Assembly (NCBI GenBank): GCA_037349315.1
Contig: JBAIAC010000008.1
Location: 125,362,001 to 125,426,000, forward strand
Origin: Chelydra serpentina
Taxonomy: Eukaryota; Chordata; Testudines; Chelydridae
Length of the DNA: 64,000 nt
Reading direction: 5' to 3'
How positions within the stretch are numbered: position 1 is the first letter of the stretch; each line of letters starts with the position of its first letter. The translations under genes were made by a program, and so were the position numbers. Below, one piece after another: positions 1 through 11,610 of the stretch. The notes under the pieces are model-generated. The model worked only from the letters and a program-made list of their open reading frames with translations, was not told the origin of the DNA and ran no database searches.

Positions 1-1422
1 AATTTGTAGCAGTGGTGAACAATGACCCCCCCCCCCCCCCCCGATACCCCTTCTCCCTTCAGGATAGTTTTTTTAGCTGAGTATTGTAACCCCCTGTTGT
101 CTCAGCTGCAGTGCCTCCCTACTGGCTCCTTTTGACCTTCCAAGTATGCTAGAGCAGCCTAAAAAGCACCAAATCACATCCAAGTTGTGCTCCATCAGTA
201 AGACTGCCCTTCCAGGCTCAGCAGATGGTGATTTGTGCCCAGCTTGCACCAGTGTTATGTCCCTAACTCTATGTCTTGGGGCTATGGGTTGCACAGGTGT
301 GTAGGATCCCATACCCTCTGGAGCAACTGCGACTCTGATGTGGGAAAAATGGATTAGGAGACTAAAGGCAGAGTGGGGACAGGTTTCAAGGATGACAAGG
401 GGGACCCCAGTCAGTTGACACAGGGGGTAAGTCCCAAGGGGTCCCTGGAGAACAGAGAGGGCAGATTTACAGGGTCATAAATCCTTTCCTTCACAAGTCC
501 TAAAATGGGTCCCGAGTGCCCTGGTAAAAGAAGTAAGGATAGAGGGTACCAAAAGGGACCTCAGTTTGAGAAGACTTCATGTCTCCCCATCTCCTTGCAG
601 CAAAAGGTCCATCAGACATATCCTAGTTCACATTTAGTTCTTTCATTTTATCCTTTATCCCTACTGGACACCGCCTGCACGTTTTGATGAACTAAACACT
701 TCTGTGTTACCTTCTAGTATTTAAATTTCTATTCTTACTCCTTTTAACCTAAACTGTACCTCCACAATTCTGTGAGGGGGACAAAAAACTTTTCAGATTC
801 TGTCAATTTACCCTCTTGAGAGAATTTTTTTTTTTCTTGATCCTAAAAACAGGTGATCATTTGGACACACAGCATCCTGGAAACACAACTTAATATATAC
901 CTCAAAGGGAGGGAGGGTGGGGCAGCAATCACAGCAAGATGGCTCCCGATTGTCTGGGAAGGCTTTAAATGGGGGGAGGGCAGTCATGAGATCCAATTAG
1001 CCCCTTTAATTACTTCCAGCTGGCCAATGGGAGGCAGAGAAACCTCTACCCCAGGCACACTTCCACATGCAGTTTGAGGCGCAAGGAGTGCCAAAGCTAC
1101 AGTCTGGATGTGAGCTCTCCCCTTTCTTGGTTCAACCTGGGCTGCCCATCCTCCACACCCACTATGATGTGGAAGGAGCAATTGTTTCCTTTTTATGTAG
1201 AGGAAAAAATGTTTACCTGTCTATTTCAGTGGATAAAGAATACTTTGTAGCTACACTTTTTAGACGGTGTTCAAATGCTGGTATATGTGGATGCTTGAAA
1301 CTTGGCATGCAAACACGCCTTAATGAGGAGTAGAGTATATGGTAAAAAAAAAAATTGGGGAGGGGGAAACATGGGTTGACTTAACAGAGGAAAATTGTAT
1401 ATCGAATTTTTACAATACAACA
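1..1422. other. ARFGAP3 intron, no recognised element
   Basis: This is intronic sequence upstream of the first visible ARFGAP3 exon. It contains a poly-C run at 26-42. I recognise no repeat family or coding exon in it; the short ORFs lack splice context or familiar domains. Confidence 0.5.
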
Positions 1423-1430
1423 GTCTAAAG

Positions 1431-2136
1431 CAGTGGTTTTCAACTTTTTTTCTGGTGATCCAGTTGAAGAGAATTGTTGATGTCCATGACCCAGCGGAGC
1501 TGGGGATTAGGGGTTTCGGGGATGTGAGGGACTCAGGGCTGGGGCAGAAGGTTGGGGTGTGGGGATGAGGGCTGCAGGGTGGGGCCAGGAATGAGGGGCT
1601 TGGGGTGCAGGAAGGGGCTCTGGGTTTGTGGTGGGGGCCTCAGGGCTGGGGCAGGGGATTGGAGCGTGGGCTTACTTCGCGCGGCTCCCGGTCAGTGGCG
1701 CAACAGAGGTGCTAAGGCAGGCTTCCTGCCTGTCTTGGCACCGTGGACCGCACTGCGCCCCGGAAGTGGCCAGCAGCAGGTCTGGCTCGTAGGCGGAGGC
1801 GCGCAAACAGCTCTGTGTGGCTCTCACCTGCAGGCACCGCCCCCGCAGCTCCCATTGGCTGGGAACTGGCAAATGGGAGTGCAGAGCCGGTGCTTGGGGC
1901 GGGACAGCGCGCAGAGTCCTGTGGCCCCTCTGCCTAAGAGCTGGACCTGCTGCTGGCTGCTTCTGGGGCGCAGTGCAGTGTTGGAACAGGTAGGGACTAG
2001 CCTGCCTTAGCCAGGCAGCACTGCCAATGGGTCTTTTAATGGCCCAGTTGGTGGCACTGACCAGAGCCGCTGCGACCCAGTGCCATACATTCCGTGACCC
2101 AATACTGGGTTGGGACCTGTAGTTTTAAAACCAGTG
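1431..2136. mobile_element. Non-autonomous hAT element with exact 8-bp TSD
   Basis: The 706-bp element is bounded by imperfect terminal inverted repeats: CAGTGGTTTTCAACTTT at the left, and at the right the reverse complement of CACTGGTTTTAAAACTA. The 8-bp duplication GTCTAAAG sits immediately outside at 1423-1430 and 2137-2144. CAG termini and an 8-bp duplication are diagnostic of the hAT superfamily. The GC-rich interior (about 1500-2080) carries an open frame at 1552-2010, but it has no transposase similarity and is a composition artefact. The element lies in an ARFGAP3 intron, some 370 bp upstream of an exon. Confidence 0.92.
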
Positions 2137-2509
2137 GTCTAAAGGTGTGCAATTTGAAACAGACCACAATTGCCTACTTTCTGATCTGTACATCTATGTT
2201 TAAACACAGGTTGAGGCACTGGCTATTCATGCTGATCCTTCTGTCCCCTGGCTTTCTCCTCTAGCCACCTTATCTTCCCAAAAATAGTTTGTTTGAAATA
2301 ATTGTAAAAACTGAATGCATTAATATTGAGCACTTAAAATAAGTCAGGAAATGCAAAAGTAAAGGTTCCTGCAGCAGTGTTAATTTGTCCATATTATCTT
2401 TATTGTCAAATGGAGTTTTCTGTTGCTTTCCTACTAACGTTATTGGATTGGGAACTAAGGGTTAAGAATTAATTTACATTTATTACACATCTGTGTATTT
2501 TTGTTTTAG

Positions 2510-2635
2510 TGTATCATCTTTACGATTGGCCTACAAGGATCTAGAAATTCAAATGAAAGAAGAAAAGTTAAATATAGCCGGTAAAAAGAAAACTGAGGTA
2601 GAAAGACTTGGCATGGGATTTAGCAGCAACAGAAG
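2510..2635 (+). CDS. ARFGAP3: ARFGAP3 exon (first in window)
   Basis: ARFGAP3 activates GTP hydrolysis on Arf1 and takes part in COPI coat function at the Golgi. This 126-bp exon has acceptor TTTGTTTTAG at 2500-2509 and donor AG/GTATG after 2635. It begins with one base finishing a codon, then encodes [20 protein letters not shown], an acidic/basic stretch and [10 protein letters not shown], and ends two bases into a codon. It matches the middle of vertebrate ARFGAP3 (human protein about 516 residues) and follows the ArfGAP zinc-finger region, which is outside the window. ARFGAP2 is the close paralogue, but the later exons favour ARFGAP3. Confidence 0.95.
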
Positions 2636-3391
2636 GTATGTGAAATTCTGTAAACTGGATTAAAATGCTTTTATATAGCCTTATAAATTTACCCTTGACT
2701 TTATGCATGTTTTGATGAGGGTAATGTAATTAATATCACAGGGATCAGAAAGGAAATAGAAAATGCATAATTGACCAGGAGCTATTTTTAAATCTATTGC
2801 CAAAGAATCTGGTATTTACCATTCTTGAAAGCAGGATACTGGACTTTATGGCCTGCTGATATGGTAAATCCTAAATTATGTACAGTGCATCTCACATTAA
2901 CCAAAACAGTCAGCTAACTGAAGTTTGACTTTATGATGTTCCCAAAGGTTATTGCATCGTGCTGCTGGTATGTTTTTACTGAGCTCCAAATCCTGTAAGC
3001 TTAGAACACAGCTCCTGTTTAGAGCTCCAAGTCCATTAAAAAAGCAGGCTTAGCAAGCTTTAAAATCAGAAGAGATGGCTGGCATGTTCTCAAGTTTCTG
3101 TTAGAAAATATACTGTGTTAGAATATATACAGTGCAAACTTCAAAGCTTCCCCCTCTGTCCCCAAACCTTAATTATTCATAGGTTTTGGATGTCATATAT
3201 TGGTAAGCTTTCTAATTTGTACACATTTTAAAATATTTTACAATTCAAAAGTATGTTTTTTGGATGTTACCTGAGATCTTCAGAAAATCAGGGTTGCAAT
3301 TTGCTTGAGTAAGAATCATAGAATATCAGGGTTGGAAGGGACCTCAGGTCATCTAGTCCAACCACCTGCTCAAAGCAGGACCAATCCCCAA

Positions 3392-3811
3392 CTAAATCAT
3401 CCCAGCCAGGGCTTTGTCAAGACTGACCTTAAAAACCTCTAAGGAAGGAGATTCCATCACCTCCCTAGGTAACCCATTCCAGTGCTTCACCATCCTCCTA
3501 GTGAAAAAGTTTTTCCTAATATCCAACCTAAACCTCTCCCACTGCAACTTGAGACCATTACTCCTTGTTCTGTCATTTGGTACCACTGAGAACAGTCTAG
3601 ATCCATCCTCTTTGGAACCCCCTTTCAGGTAGTTGAAAGCAGCTATCAAATCCTCCCTCGTTCTTCTCGTCTGCAGACTAAATAATCCCAGTTCCCTCAG
3701 CCTCTCCGCATAAGTCATGTGCTCCAGCCTCCTAATCATTTTTGTTGCCCTCGGCTGGACTCTCCAATTTTTCCACATCCTTCTTGTAGTGTGGGGCCCA
3801 AAACTGGACAC
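3392..3811 (-). pseudogene. CR1 reverse transcriptase, C-terminal remnant
   Basis: This 139-codon open stretch encodes the C-terminal end of the CR1 polymerase protein. Recognisable blocks are [36 protein letters not shown] and [18 protein letters not shown], the last being the usual CR1 terminus. It is not in frame with the reverse transcriptase core at 3980-4897, so the gene is broken in between. No active product is expected. Confidence 0.88.
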
Positions 3812-3979
3812 AGTACTCCAGATGAGGCCTCACCAATGCCGAATAGAGGGGCATGATCACCTCCCTCGATCTGCTGGCAGTGCTCCTACTTATACAGCCC
3901 AAAATGCCATTAGCCTACTTGGCAACAAGGGCTACACTGTTGACTCATATCCAGCTTCTCATCCAGTGTAACCCCTAGG

Positions 3980-4897
3980 TTACAGTTTTCTGCAGAACTG
4001 CTGCCTAGTCACTCGGCCCCTAGTCTGTAGCAGTGCATGGGATTCTTCCGTCCTAAGTGCAGGACTCTGTACTTGTCCTTGTTGAACCTCATCAGGTTTC
4101 TTTTGGCCCAATCCTCTAATTTGTCTAGGTCCCCTCTGTATCCTATTCCTACCCTCCAGCGTATCTACCGTTCCTCCCAGTTTATTGTCATCTGCAAACT
4201 TGCTGAGGGTGCAATCCACGCCATTCTCCAGATCATTAATGAAGATATTGAACAAAACCGGCCCCAGGACCGACCCTTGGGGCATTCTGCTTGATACTGG
4301 CTGCCAACTAGACATGGAACCATTAATCACTACCCGTTGTGCCTGATGATCTAGGCAGCTTTCTATCCACCTTGTTGGCCATTCATCCAGCCCATACTTC
4401 TTTAACTTGCTGGCAAGAATATTGTGAGAGACCGTATCAAAAGCTCTGCTAAAGTCAAGGAATAACATGTCCACTGCTTTTCCCTCATCCACAGAGCCAG
4501 TTATCTCATCGTAGAAGGCAATTAGGTTAGTCAGGCATGACTTGCCCTTGGTGAATCCATGCTGACTTTTCCTGATCACTTTCCTCTCCTCTAAGTGCTT
4601 CAAAATGGATTCCTTGAGGACCTGTTCCATGATTTTTCCAGGGACCGAAGTGAGGCTGACTGGCCTGTAGTTCCCCGGATCCTCCTCCTTCCCTTTTTTA
4701 AAGATGGGCACTACATTAGCCTTTTTCCAGTCATCCGGGACCTCCCCCGATCGCCATGAGTTTTCAAAGTTAATGGCCAATGGCTCTGCAGTCACATCCG
4801 CCAACTCCTTTAGCACCCTCGGATGCAGTGCGTCTGGCCCCATGGACTTGTGCTTGTCCAGATTTTCTAAATAGTCCTGAACCACTTCTTTCTCCAC
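3980..4897 (-). pseudogene. CR1 reverse transcriptase core remnant
   Basis: The 305-codon frame contains the reverse transcriptase palm of a CR1 LINE. Visible blocks include [72 protein letters not shown] and the catalytic FADD motif (residues about 236-239). After [16 protein letters not shown] the reading frame leaves the family sequence, indicating a frameshift. The upstream endonuclease domain is absent because of 5' truncation. This is a cellular retrotransposon, not a host gene. Confidence 0.9.
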
Positions 4898-5033
4898 AGA
4901 GGGTTGGTCACCTCCTCCCCGTACTCTGCTGCCCAGTGCAGTAATCTGGGAGCTGACCTTGTTCAGAGTTGTACTTAGTGGTCTTTTTACAAGTTAAAGC
5001 TTTATTTGTTTGTTTGTTTATTTATTGGTACAG

Positions 5034-5156
5034 TGGCGTTTCCCATTCAGTAATCTCAGACATGCAAACGATAGAACAAGAAACACCCACAATTGCAAAA
5101 CCAAGAAAAAAATACAATGATGAAGATGATTCATATTTTTCTTCCCCTAGCTCAAG
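5034..5156 (+). CDS. ARFGAP3: ARFGAP3 exon (second in window)
   Basis: This 123-bp exon has acceptor TTATTGGTACAG (to 5033) and donor CTCAAG/GTAATG after 5156. Its first base completes a Ser codon carried over from the preceding exon. It reads [20 protein letters not shown], then a basic [20 protein letters not shown], and leaves two bases for the next exon. The block [12 protein letters not shown] and the K-K-Y-N-D acidic run are characteristic of ARFGAP3. The acidic and Ser-rich segment is probably flexible. The acceptor tract is T-rich with interspersed G. Confidence 0.95.
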
Positions 5157-7360
5157 GTAATGTATTAAAGTTTTTGTTTTAATGTTGTAAAAATATTGAT
5201 ATAAAATCAAGACAAGGCAGCATTGCACACCACTCTGCATCTGTTATGGTTTAGAGTGAACTCATTTGAATGGAAAATTTGCAAAATAGTTGATTTTAAT
5301 ATCTTGGTGACAAACATTTATCAATAGTACTTGCTTTTATTTTTGAACCTTTTTACTATTTTAATAAGTGAAGAGTTTTGGGCAGGAAGGTGGGAACCGT
5401 TGAGATTTGTTTCTACTGATTGGTGCTGTGGTTCCCCCCCCCGTCCCCACTCCCCCCCATCTATTTTAACTTGGGCCTGCTGATGGGTCTATTTTATATG
5501 TTGCATTATTTCTTAATTTGTGTGTTTATTTGCAAAGTCAGTTGACATATATAGGGGATGGGAAAATCTGATTTGTTACCATTTGGTCCAGTGGGTTCTG
5601 CATCATGTTAGCTTATTCTCTTTCTTCACTTATTGGACCTCTTAGCATGTGTAAACTAACTCTCAAACCTAACAATGGGCTTCATATTAAAGTCTGACAC
5701 TAGAATGCTGAGATTGATTGGAAGAAATCTAAGTATACATCTGTGTTGTCAAACATGGAAAACTTACAAATATTTCAGATGTATCGCTTTCATATATTGG
5801 TAAGCTGTCTCATTTGTACACATTTTAAAATATTTTACCATTCAAAAGAATGTTTTTTAAAAAAAATATGTAAAGTAGTGTTACATTTTTGTTCAAAGCA
5901 CATATTTAGTAATGCATGATAGATATTGCTATCACTGGAGGAAAAAAGAGCAAGTCCTAAAGGCCTTAATTGCTATGAAACAGTTGTTCATAAATTGAGG
6001 TAGGAACAGATGGTGCTTTTATAAATCTTAAATATTGGGATGCTGCCAAAGAAACAGGAAAAAATAGGCTTTGAAAAATTGTACCTAGTTACCTGCGGAA
6101 TGTCAAATTAAAACACAAAGACTTTAACGTCACTTCTTTGTAATGTAATCACTAGTGGTAGAAATGCAGGCATGGTACCAAATACTCTGGCAACAATGCT
6201 GTAAAATAAAACATGACCCATTTGAATGCTTCTATCTGTCCCATGAAAAGAGCTCTTATTGCTCTCAAATTATTCATTAGTTCCCTGGCAGTCAAATTAT
6301 GAATTATGGAAGAGGTTTTTATATCTTTGTTCAATAATTAGAAGATAAATCATGACCTAGTTGTTTGTTTTTGTATTCGTCATGGTAATAGCAGAATTTA
6401 ATTGAAATTGGTGTACACACTCTCTCACTTGAAAGAGTATATAGCTAGTCAGTTAGACTTTGAGGTTTCTACCACAGTAAATCTCCTTCATTTTTAGCCA
6501 TAGCTATGAAAGAGAGGAAGGTTATTTTAATGTTGTCTTAGTATAGATCAGAAGACAAAATAATTTAGCTGGAGATCAGACCGACAATACATATCTGTAA
6601 TATAAGGGTAAAATCCTTTAAAAAATTGTAGTGTCTTCAAAAAAGAAACACATCTAAACAGTTGGAAGTCTAGAAATTAAGTTAAGGTACCAAACAACAT
6701 GGGCATTCCTGTAGTCTTTTTTGTTACATTTATTAAATATTTGGCATTCATTGGGACGAGAAGCAGAATACTTTGCACAGTTGTGAAGCTCCACAGGGCA
6801 GGAGAACAAGAGTGCAAGGAAATGGGACTTAGGAACTCTGTCATCCTTGGCTCCTCGCTCCCAAGCCAGTCTCTGAGTCAGCTTTTCTGTTCTCCCTAAA
6901 TTTGTTGTTGCTGCCCCTCACTGCTTCACATTGTTCCTTGCACCCTAACCTTACCAAGCCTCTAAAAGCTACAGAATTGGCTGATGGCCTTAGTAGGTAA
7001 GGAGAAATGATGGACTTGGTGTGGCCTCTACTGTTGTCCACTACAGTTCTTGCAGTGATATGCCTTCCACTATCCTGGGTGAGCAGGATAGTAGGATGCA
7101 TATAACTCAGAAGCTGATGTGGTAAACCAGAAGGGCTGCAAGATACTCTGATACTAAGCCTGTGGAGCTTGGAGCTCTGCTGTCACTCAAAACTGGTGGT
7201 GGGTGAAAACTTAGAGTTTGTAGGAGTCACATAGATTAGGAGAAGTGGAAGTGAAGCTACTTGTTGGGCTCTGTTATGCTGCTGCTGCTGAGGATTGCTG
7301 CCTTCCCGCAATTTGCTTTATATATGATACCATATTGTAAATCCAAAACGCTAGTCCAGC
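5157..7360. other. ARFGAP3 intron, no recognised element
   Basis: The stretch is AT-rich intron. Part of it (about 5790-5850) closely repeats intronic sequence near 3190-3250 (both contain CATATATTGGTAAGCT and ACATTTTAAAATATTTTAC), so a short segment appears duplicated on either side of the second exon. No coding exon is visible. Confidence 0.5.
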
Positions 7361-7560
7361 ATTTCTCAAATGCGGCCACCAGTGGATTTTTTTGCATCCA
7401 TGACAGCCTCCAAAGCATGGGCGGAGATTGGGGATGGGGGCAAAGCAGCACCCCCTTCCTGCAGTTGTTGCTCCTGAATAGCTGTTACCAAGGGCAGTGA
7501 GATGCTCTGCTTTGATGTTTGTGCTGGCACTGAAGCAGGGATCAGAACCCTGTACCACAC
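7358..7560. mobile_element. Possible decayed DNA-transposon fragment
   Basis: The motif CAGCATTTCTCAAATGCGGC resembles the terminus of known hAT-type elements and is followed by GC-rich sequence unlike the intron around it. I found no opposite terminus or duplication. Open frames across this GC-rich patch on both strands look compositional. Confidence 0.3.
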
Positions 7561-8499
7561 AGCCTCCCTGGGGATTCTGGGCAGCACTTCTGGAGACATG
7601 TGGGGCTGGTGTGCATGGCGCCAGAGGTGACTCTCGTCATTGGAGGCGACTGCTCCCCTGGGCAGCTCCCCCACTTCCATCCGGCTGGGACACAGAGAAC
7701 GTGGGTCTCTGCAGGCCCACCTTCCCCGGAGCGTGCTTTTGCTGAAAGGCTGTGGGAGGCAGTGGCAGAGAGATGGGTTTGTGAGAATGGCCACTGGCAA
7801 GAGTTGGCTCCTTACAGTTCTGATCAGTGTTTAGTGGTGGTAATTCATGCCAGCAGAGAATCTGCTCTCTAGTTTAGTTTTTAACAGTTCCCAAAACACC
7901 TAACTGGTATTCTAATCTCTGCCCTGCAAAATACCCATTATTTTAAGTTTTTTAGAATTGGGTGTCAGTGTGGATCCCACTGTAGATGTGTGTGCATATG
8001 AGAGAGGGTTGGGTTTTTTTGTTTTTTGATAGCAGTGTCTGTTGGGGCCATGCATGTGCCCTGTATCTCCTTGTACTCCTGTACAAGGGTATAAATGGTA
8101 GCGTGGTTGTGGTCCTACCTCAATTCCCTCTTACCCTGTGTGACAGCAAGCTAGCACCTGATGAGTGTCCGACCTGCTAGTTCTTAGTTCAGGCTAAATT
8201 CCTGCACATCTTCAAGAAAGCCTTCAGAACTACTTTTAGTCTTCTACATCGACTGCCATGAACTTTTCATCCATCTGAACTGAACTCTGCAGTCAAATCC
8301 CCTGTAGGCCACTCCTTGCAGACAGACTCCCTCTACAGGGCTTCTTAAACCTTCAGGCTTTAAGTCCTGTTCATCCTACACGAACATGTAAATAGCAAGG
8401 TGTGAGACTAAAGCTCCATCGTTTGGAACAGATCCATACAGATCTCATCAGACCCTAAGGAGACAAGCTTCAAAGTTCTGCTAGCAGGTCAAGCCAGTT

Positions 8500-9465
8500 T
8501 CATCCAATGTCCTGTCAAGCAGACAAGAGACCCCAAAGCCTACCACAGAGAAGACAGTGCTGAGTAAAGACCTGGCCCTGAGGGGGCCTGCTCTGAACAC
8601 AGAGGCAGATACTACAAGTAGAGCTCAGTGTCTTCCGATAAGGACAGGCACTTTAAAGCCTCTGAAGATAAATACACCAAGTCATGGATGGTTGTGAGGC
8701 TTGGGGAGACGGAACAGCGTATGGTGCAGCAGAATCCTCCAGCTTTGATGATGCAACCCTCTACATCAGTACTCGCTGAAGAGGATACGCCTAGATGAGA
8801 ACTGACAGACAGACATTGATGCAGAGACTCATACCGGTACAGATTTTGTTACCAAGAACACCATATACTTCAGTGCCACCCATGGAGGAGGTCTACTCCA
8901 CCTCATCATCTCCAGGGCATGCATTCACCCTGTCTTCCAGTGGAGAGCCCTTTCTCCTGAGATCAGTGGTTTCAATTTATTTTATAGGGTTCAGCGTCCA
9001 CCAGCTCATCAGGAATGGCATTAGATTGTCCAGTACCTAGCAAGCTAGCCAGCCATATTTCTGTTGCATGCCACCGAGGCCCTATTGGGGATACTTGGGC
9101 CCACCATTTCAGGCATCCAGAAGTTGGTCTCCACCAGATTTGAGGAAGAGGTCATTCTCCTCAGCGTCCCTGGCCAGACTACCTATGCCAGAATACCAGG
9201 GAGAGCCAGATTCAAAGATGGAGGAGCACCAACATTCTGCATCACTGCCAAAGGATCCTTTGTCTTCATCACATGACAAGGCAGTATTCTTAGCATTGGT
9301 ACCATCACCAGATGACTTTAAAGCATTCCAGCACAAGGTGGCACAGGGCACACATGTAGACCTGATGGACACTGCTCTTCAAACTCCATTCCTCCCTCAA
9401 TCTCCCTCCCCCTCAAAAAAAAACCCCCACTCCGGTCTTAAGCATGAGCACCTGCGATGAGATCC
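8500..9465 (+). mobile_element. Decayed DIRS gag-like remnant
   Basis: The + strand frame at 9068-9460 (130 codons) contains SSHDKAVFLALVPSPDDFKA followed by FQHKVAQGTHVDLMDTALQT, resembling the D-D-x-K-A-x-Q-x-x-x-x-x-V-A block of DIRS-type gag proteins. Preceding sequence from about 8500 also looks like eroded protein-coding retroelement sequence, with Pro/Ser/Lys-rich frames. No reverse transcriptase or termini are present. The call rests on family resemblance; another retroelement gag is possible. Confidence 0.5.
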
Positions 9466-9524
9466 ACAGAGATTACATCTCAAAGAACCACAATTACTGT
9501 AGAGCAAGTCATTGTTCTTTTCAT

Positions 9525-9712
9525 ATCATAGAATCATAGAATATCAGGGTTGGAAGGGACCTTAGGAGGTCATCTAGTCCAACCCCCTGCTCAAAGCAGG
9601 ACCAATCCCCAATTTTTGCCCCATATCCCCAAATGGCCCCCTCAAGGATTGAACTCACAACCCTGGGTTTAGCAGGCCAATGCTCAAACCACTGAGCTAT
9701 CCCTCCCCCCCC
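9525..9712 (-). mobile_element. Turtle tRNA-derived SINE with CR1-like tail
   Basis: On the minus strand the element has a tRNA-like head. The A-box region TAGCTCAGTGGTTTGAGCA is at 9681-9699 and the B-box region GGTTGTGAGTTCAATCC at 9646-9662. These are RNA polymerase III internal promoter elements. A linker and a CR1 3' tail follow, ending ATTCTATGATTCTATGAT at 9525. This composite (tRNA head, CR1 tail used for LINE-mediated retroposition) is the known tortoise/turtle Pol III SINE type, and is my main evidence for a turtle source. It sits in the intron just upstream of exon 9998-10135. Confidence 0.92.
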
Positions 9713-9997
9713 ATAAATATCATACCATTATTTACATATACATTTCACACATATGAATAATAATTTTGCAGAACCTTCTTAGATGAAGATGTATTTTTCC
9801 ATAAGGAGAAACACTGACAAAACATATTTAGCTTAAGTTTCAAAACCATTTGTAACCATTTGTAGGAGTTTTGCCTAGTTTAATCTGTTAGCTTTTGCAG
9901 GCATTAATAATTGTGGAATAGCTGGAGTGCTTTGAGTTAGTTAAATAAAATTGAAATAAGACATTTTATTCAATACTTTTCTTCTTTTTTCATTCAG

Positions 9998-10135
9998 GTA
10001 CTTTGATTCTGCAGAGTTGAGGAGCAGCACTTTTTCAAAATGGGATGACAATTCAGATGCCTTTTGGAAGAAAGAGAGTAGTAACAGAGACACTGACACG
10101 TTTCTAACTTCAAAAATTACAGACTATGCAGACAG
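9998..10135 (+). CDS. ARFGAP3: ARFGAP3 exon (third in window)
   Basis: The 138-bp exon has a strong polypyrimidine tract (CTTCTTTTTTCATTCAG, ending 9997) and donor GACAG/GTATAC. The first base completes an Arg codon. It encodes [39 protein letters not shown] and ITDYAD, matching the vertebrate ARFGAP3 segment that follows the S-S-S-R-Y-F-D block. The region is Ser/Asp-rich and predicted disordered. Two bases remain to start the Arg codon completed by the next exon. Confidence 0.95.
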
Positions 10136-10383
10136 GTATACAGAGATAACTTGTGCTAACTTCAGTACAAAGAGCTAAACTTGCTCATCTAATTTATGAG
10201 AGTAGTCCTGATGATGTAAATGGTACTGCCTGTGAGACTAAGACTAGCAGGATTTGGCCAAAACTTTGATCATTAGTAATGAGGTTTCCTTACATATGTA
10301 GCATGAGTTTCTCCTGTTTCCCTGTGTAACTTTCTGTCATTTATTACTACTTATTACATGTTGACTATTTACTAAGTGTTCAG

Positions 10384-10440
10384 CATTGTACAAGACAGTC
10401 ATTCCCCGAAGAGTTTATAATCCAAAAGACATGCACAGAA
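10384..10440 (+). repeat. Old amniote interspersed repeat fragment
   Basis: CATTGTACAAGACAGTC followed by GAAGAGTTTATAATCC matches a recurring unit also seen at about 47846-47910 and 44195-44240 in this window (core: a GTACAAA block, CAGTCCC, then AAGAGTTxACAATCTA). It is a diverged amniote SINE-like repeat; I do not assign a family name. Confidence 0.5.
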
Positions 10441-11020
10441 GAGAAGATCCAATGTAAACGGAAGTAAACCTACATTATTTCTATTTTTTTAGTTATTCTG
10501 ATCCTGCCCATTTTTCTTCTGTAGACCTGCCTCATTTTTTATTTAAGTTGGACACTAAATGAATGAAATAGTGATGCACTTGTACAATTGGTACTAAAAT
10601 GTATTTAATATATTTACGAGTAACAGGTTTGATTTTTTTTAAATTGGTCTAAAATAAGTATTTATTGTTTTCCTTAGTTTTATAGTCAATGACAATTGTA
10701 GTTGGCAGCCTTCTTTTTCACCTTTGATTTTAAGTTTATTTAAAAGTTAATTTTGCACATCTTCATTTATTGACACCATCTAACCTGCATACTAAATGAA
10801 TAGCCATTCTTAGAAAATAACAGAATATGATTGTGTAACTAAGGACTGTAGCAAAATGCAATCTTAACATTGACATTTCCTGACTTTAGAGTGTGTGTTT
10901 GTGAAACCTTAACATTCTTTTAATGTTGTTATATTTTGTAGAGAATTCAGAATATATTTAGTTGCCAGTGAGATGTGGAAGGAAATGATGGTTCAAAGGA
11001 TTATGAACTTCTGTACTACC

Positions 11021-11148
11021 TATGGTGACCAGATGTCCCAATTTTATAGGGACAGTCCCGATTTTTGGGTCTTTTTCTTATATAGGCGCCTATTACCCCC
11101 CCCCCCCCCCCCATCCTGATTTTTCACATTTGCTGTCTGGTCATCCTA
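11021..11148. mobile_element. Small MITE with TGGTCA-type inverted termini
   Basis: The 128-bp element begins TATGGTGACCAGATGTCC and ends GCTGTCTGGTCATCCTA, so its ends are inverted repeats around GGTGACCAGA. A poly-C run occupies 11096-11112. A reverse-orientation partner lies at about 62190-62288. The terminal TA dinucleotides would suit a Tc1/mariner-type MITE, but that class is inferred. Confidence 0.75.
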
Positions 11149-11610
11149 GTACTACCACTAGCCAAAGCCTGCTGTAAACAGTCTCATTCTGAACATTATT
11201 TTTGTACATGTTCACTTTGGGAAATTCTTAACATAAATGTGGGTTACAATGTCACTTTTGTAGAATTAATCTAATCCTTGTTGACACCAGTTTTGCTTGC
11301 TTTTGAATAAATCTCTTTTGAATTAGTTCTTCTAATTCAAACCAACAAAACTCATTCAGTTCAAGTTATAGTCAAGTAGTATTTACCTATCTACCTATAC
11401 AATTATCACTGAAATATTATGGTTCTGCCACTATATCAATTTTTTAAGAAAAGCTCTTTATTTCTTATTGTCCTTGTTTCATATTGACTTGCATTTAAAA
11501 AAAAAACCTAAGTACATTTTTTTTTTGTTAAAAAGATAATTGCTTTCTGTTCAGTCATGTTATACTAGATATAATTTATAAGCATTAATGCAATTTTTTT
11601 TTTACTTTAG

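Larger units (their letters stand above)
3312..4980 (-). mobile_element. CR1 LINE, 5'-truncated
   Basis: On the minus strand this is the 3' part of a CR1 non-LTR retrotransposon. The CR1 3' end lies at 3312 and reads, on the + strand, as AGAATCATAGAATATCAGGG followed by the conserved GGTTGGAAGGGACCT block. The copy runs back into the reverse transcriptase domain at about 4900 and is 5'-truncated near 4980. It lies antisense to ARFGAP3 in the intron before exon 5034-5156. Its sequence stays close to the familiar turtle CR1 consensus, which suggests a fairly recent insertion. Confidence 0.93.

Noticed and set aside
1552..2010. 152-codon + strand ORF
   Set aside because: It lies wholly inside an hAT element with exact duplications, has overlapping frames on the other strand and no domain; it is a GC-composition artefact.
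3980..4897. Intact LINE reverse transcriptase gene
   Set aside because: Frame departs from the family after the FADD motif and the endonuclease region is missing.
9646..9699. tRNA gene
   Set aside because: A and B boxes are present, but a CR1 tail follows and the tRNA fold is not maintained; it is a SINE head.
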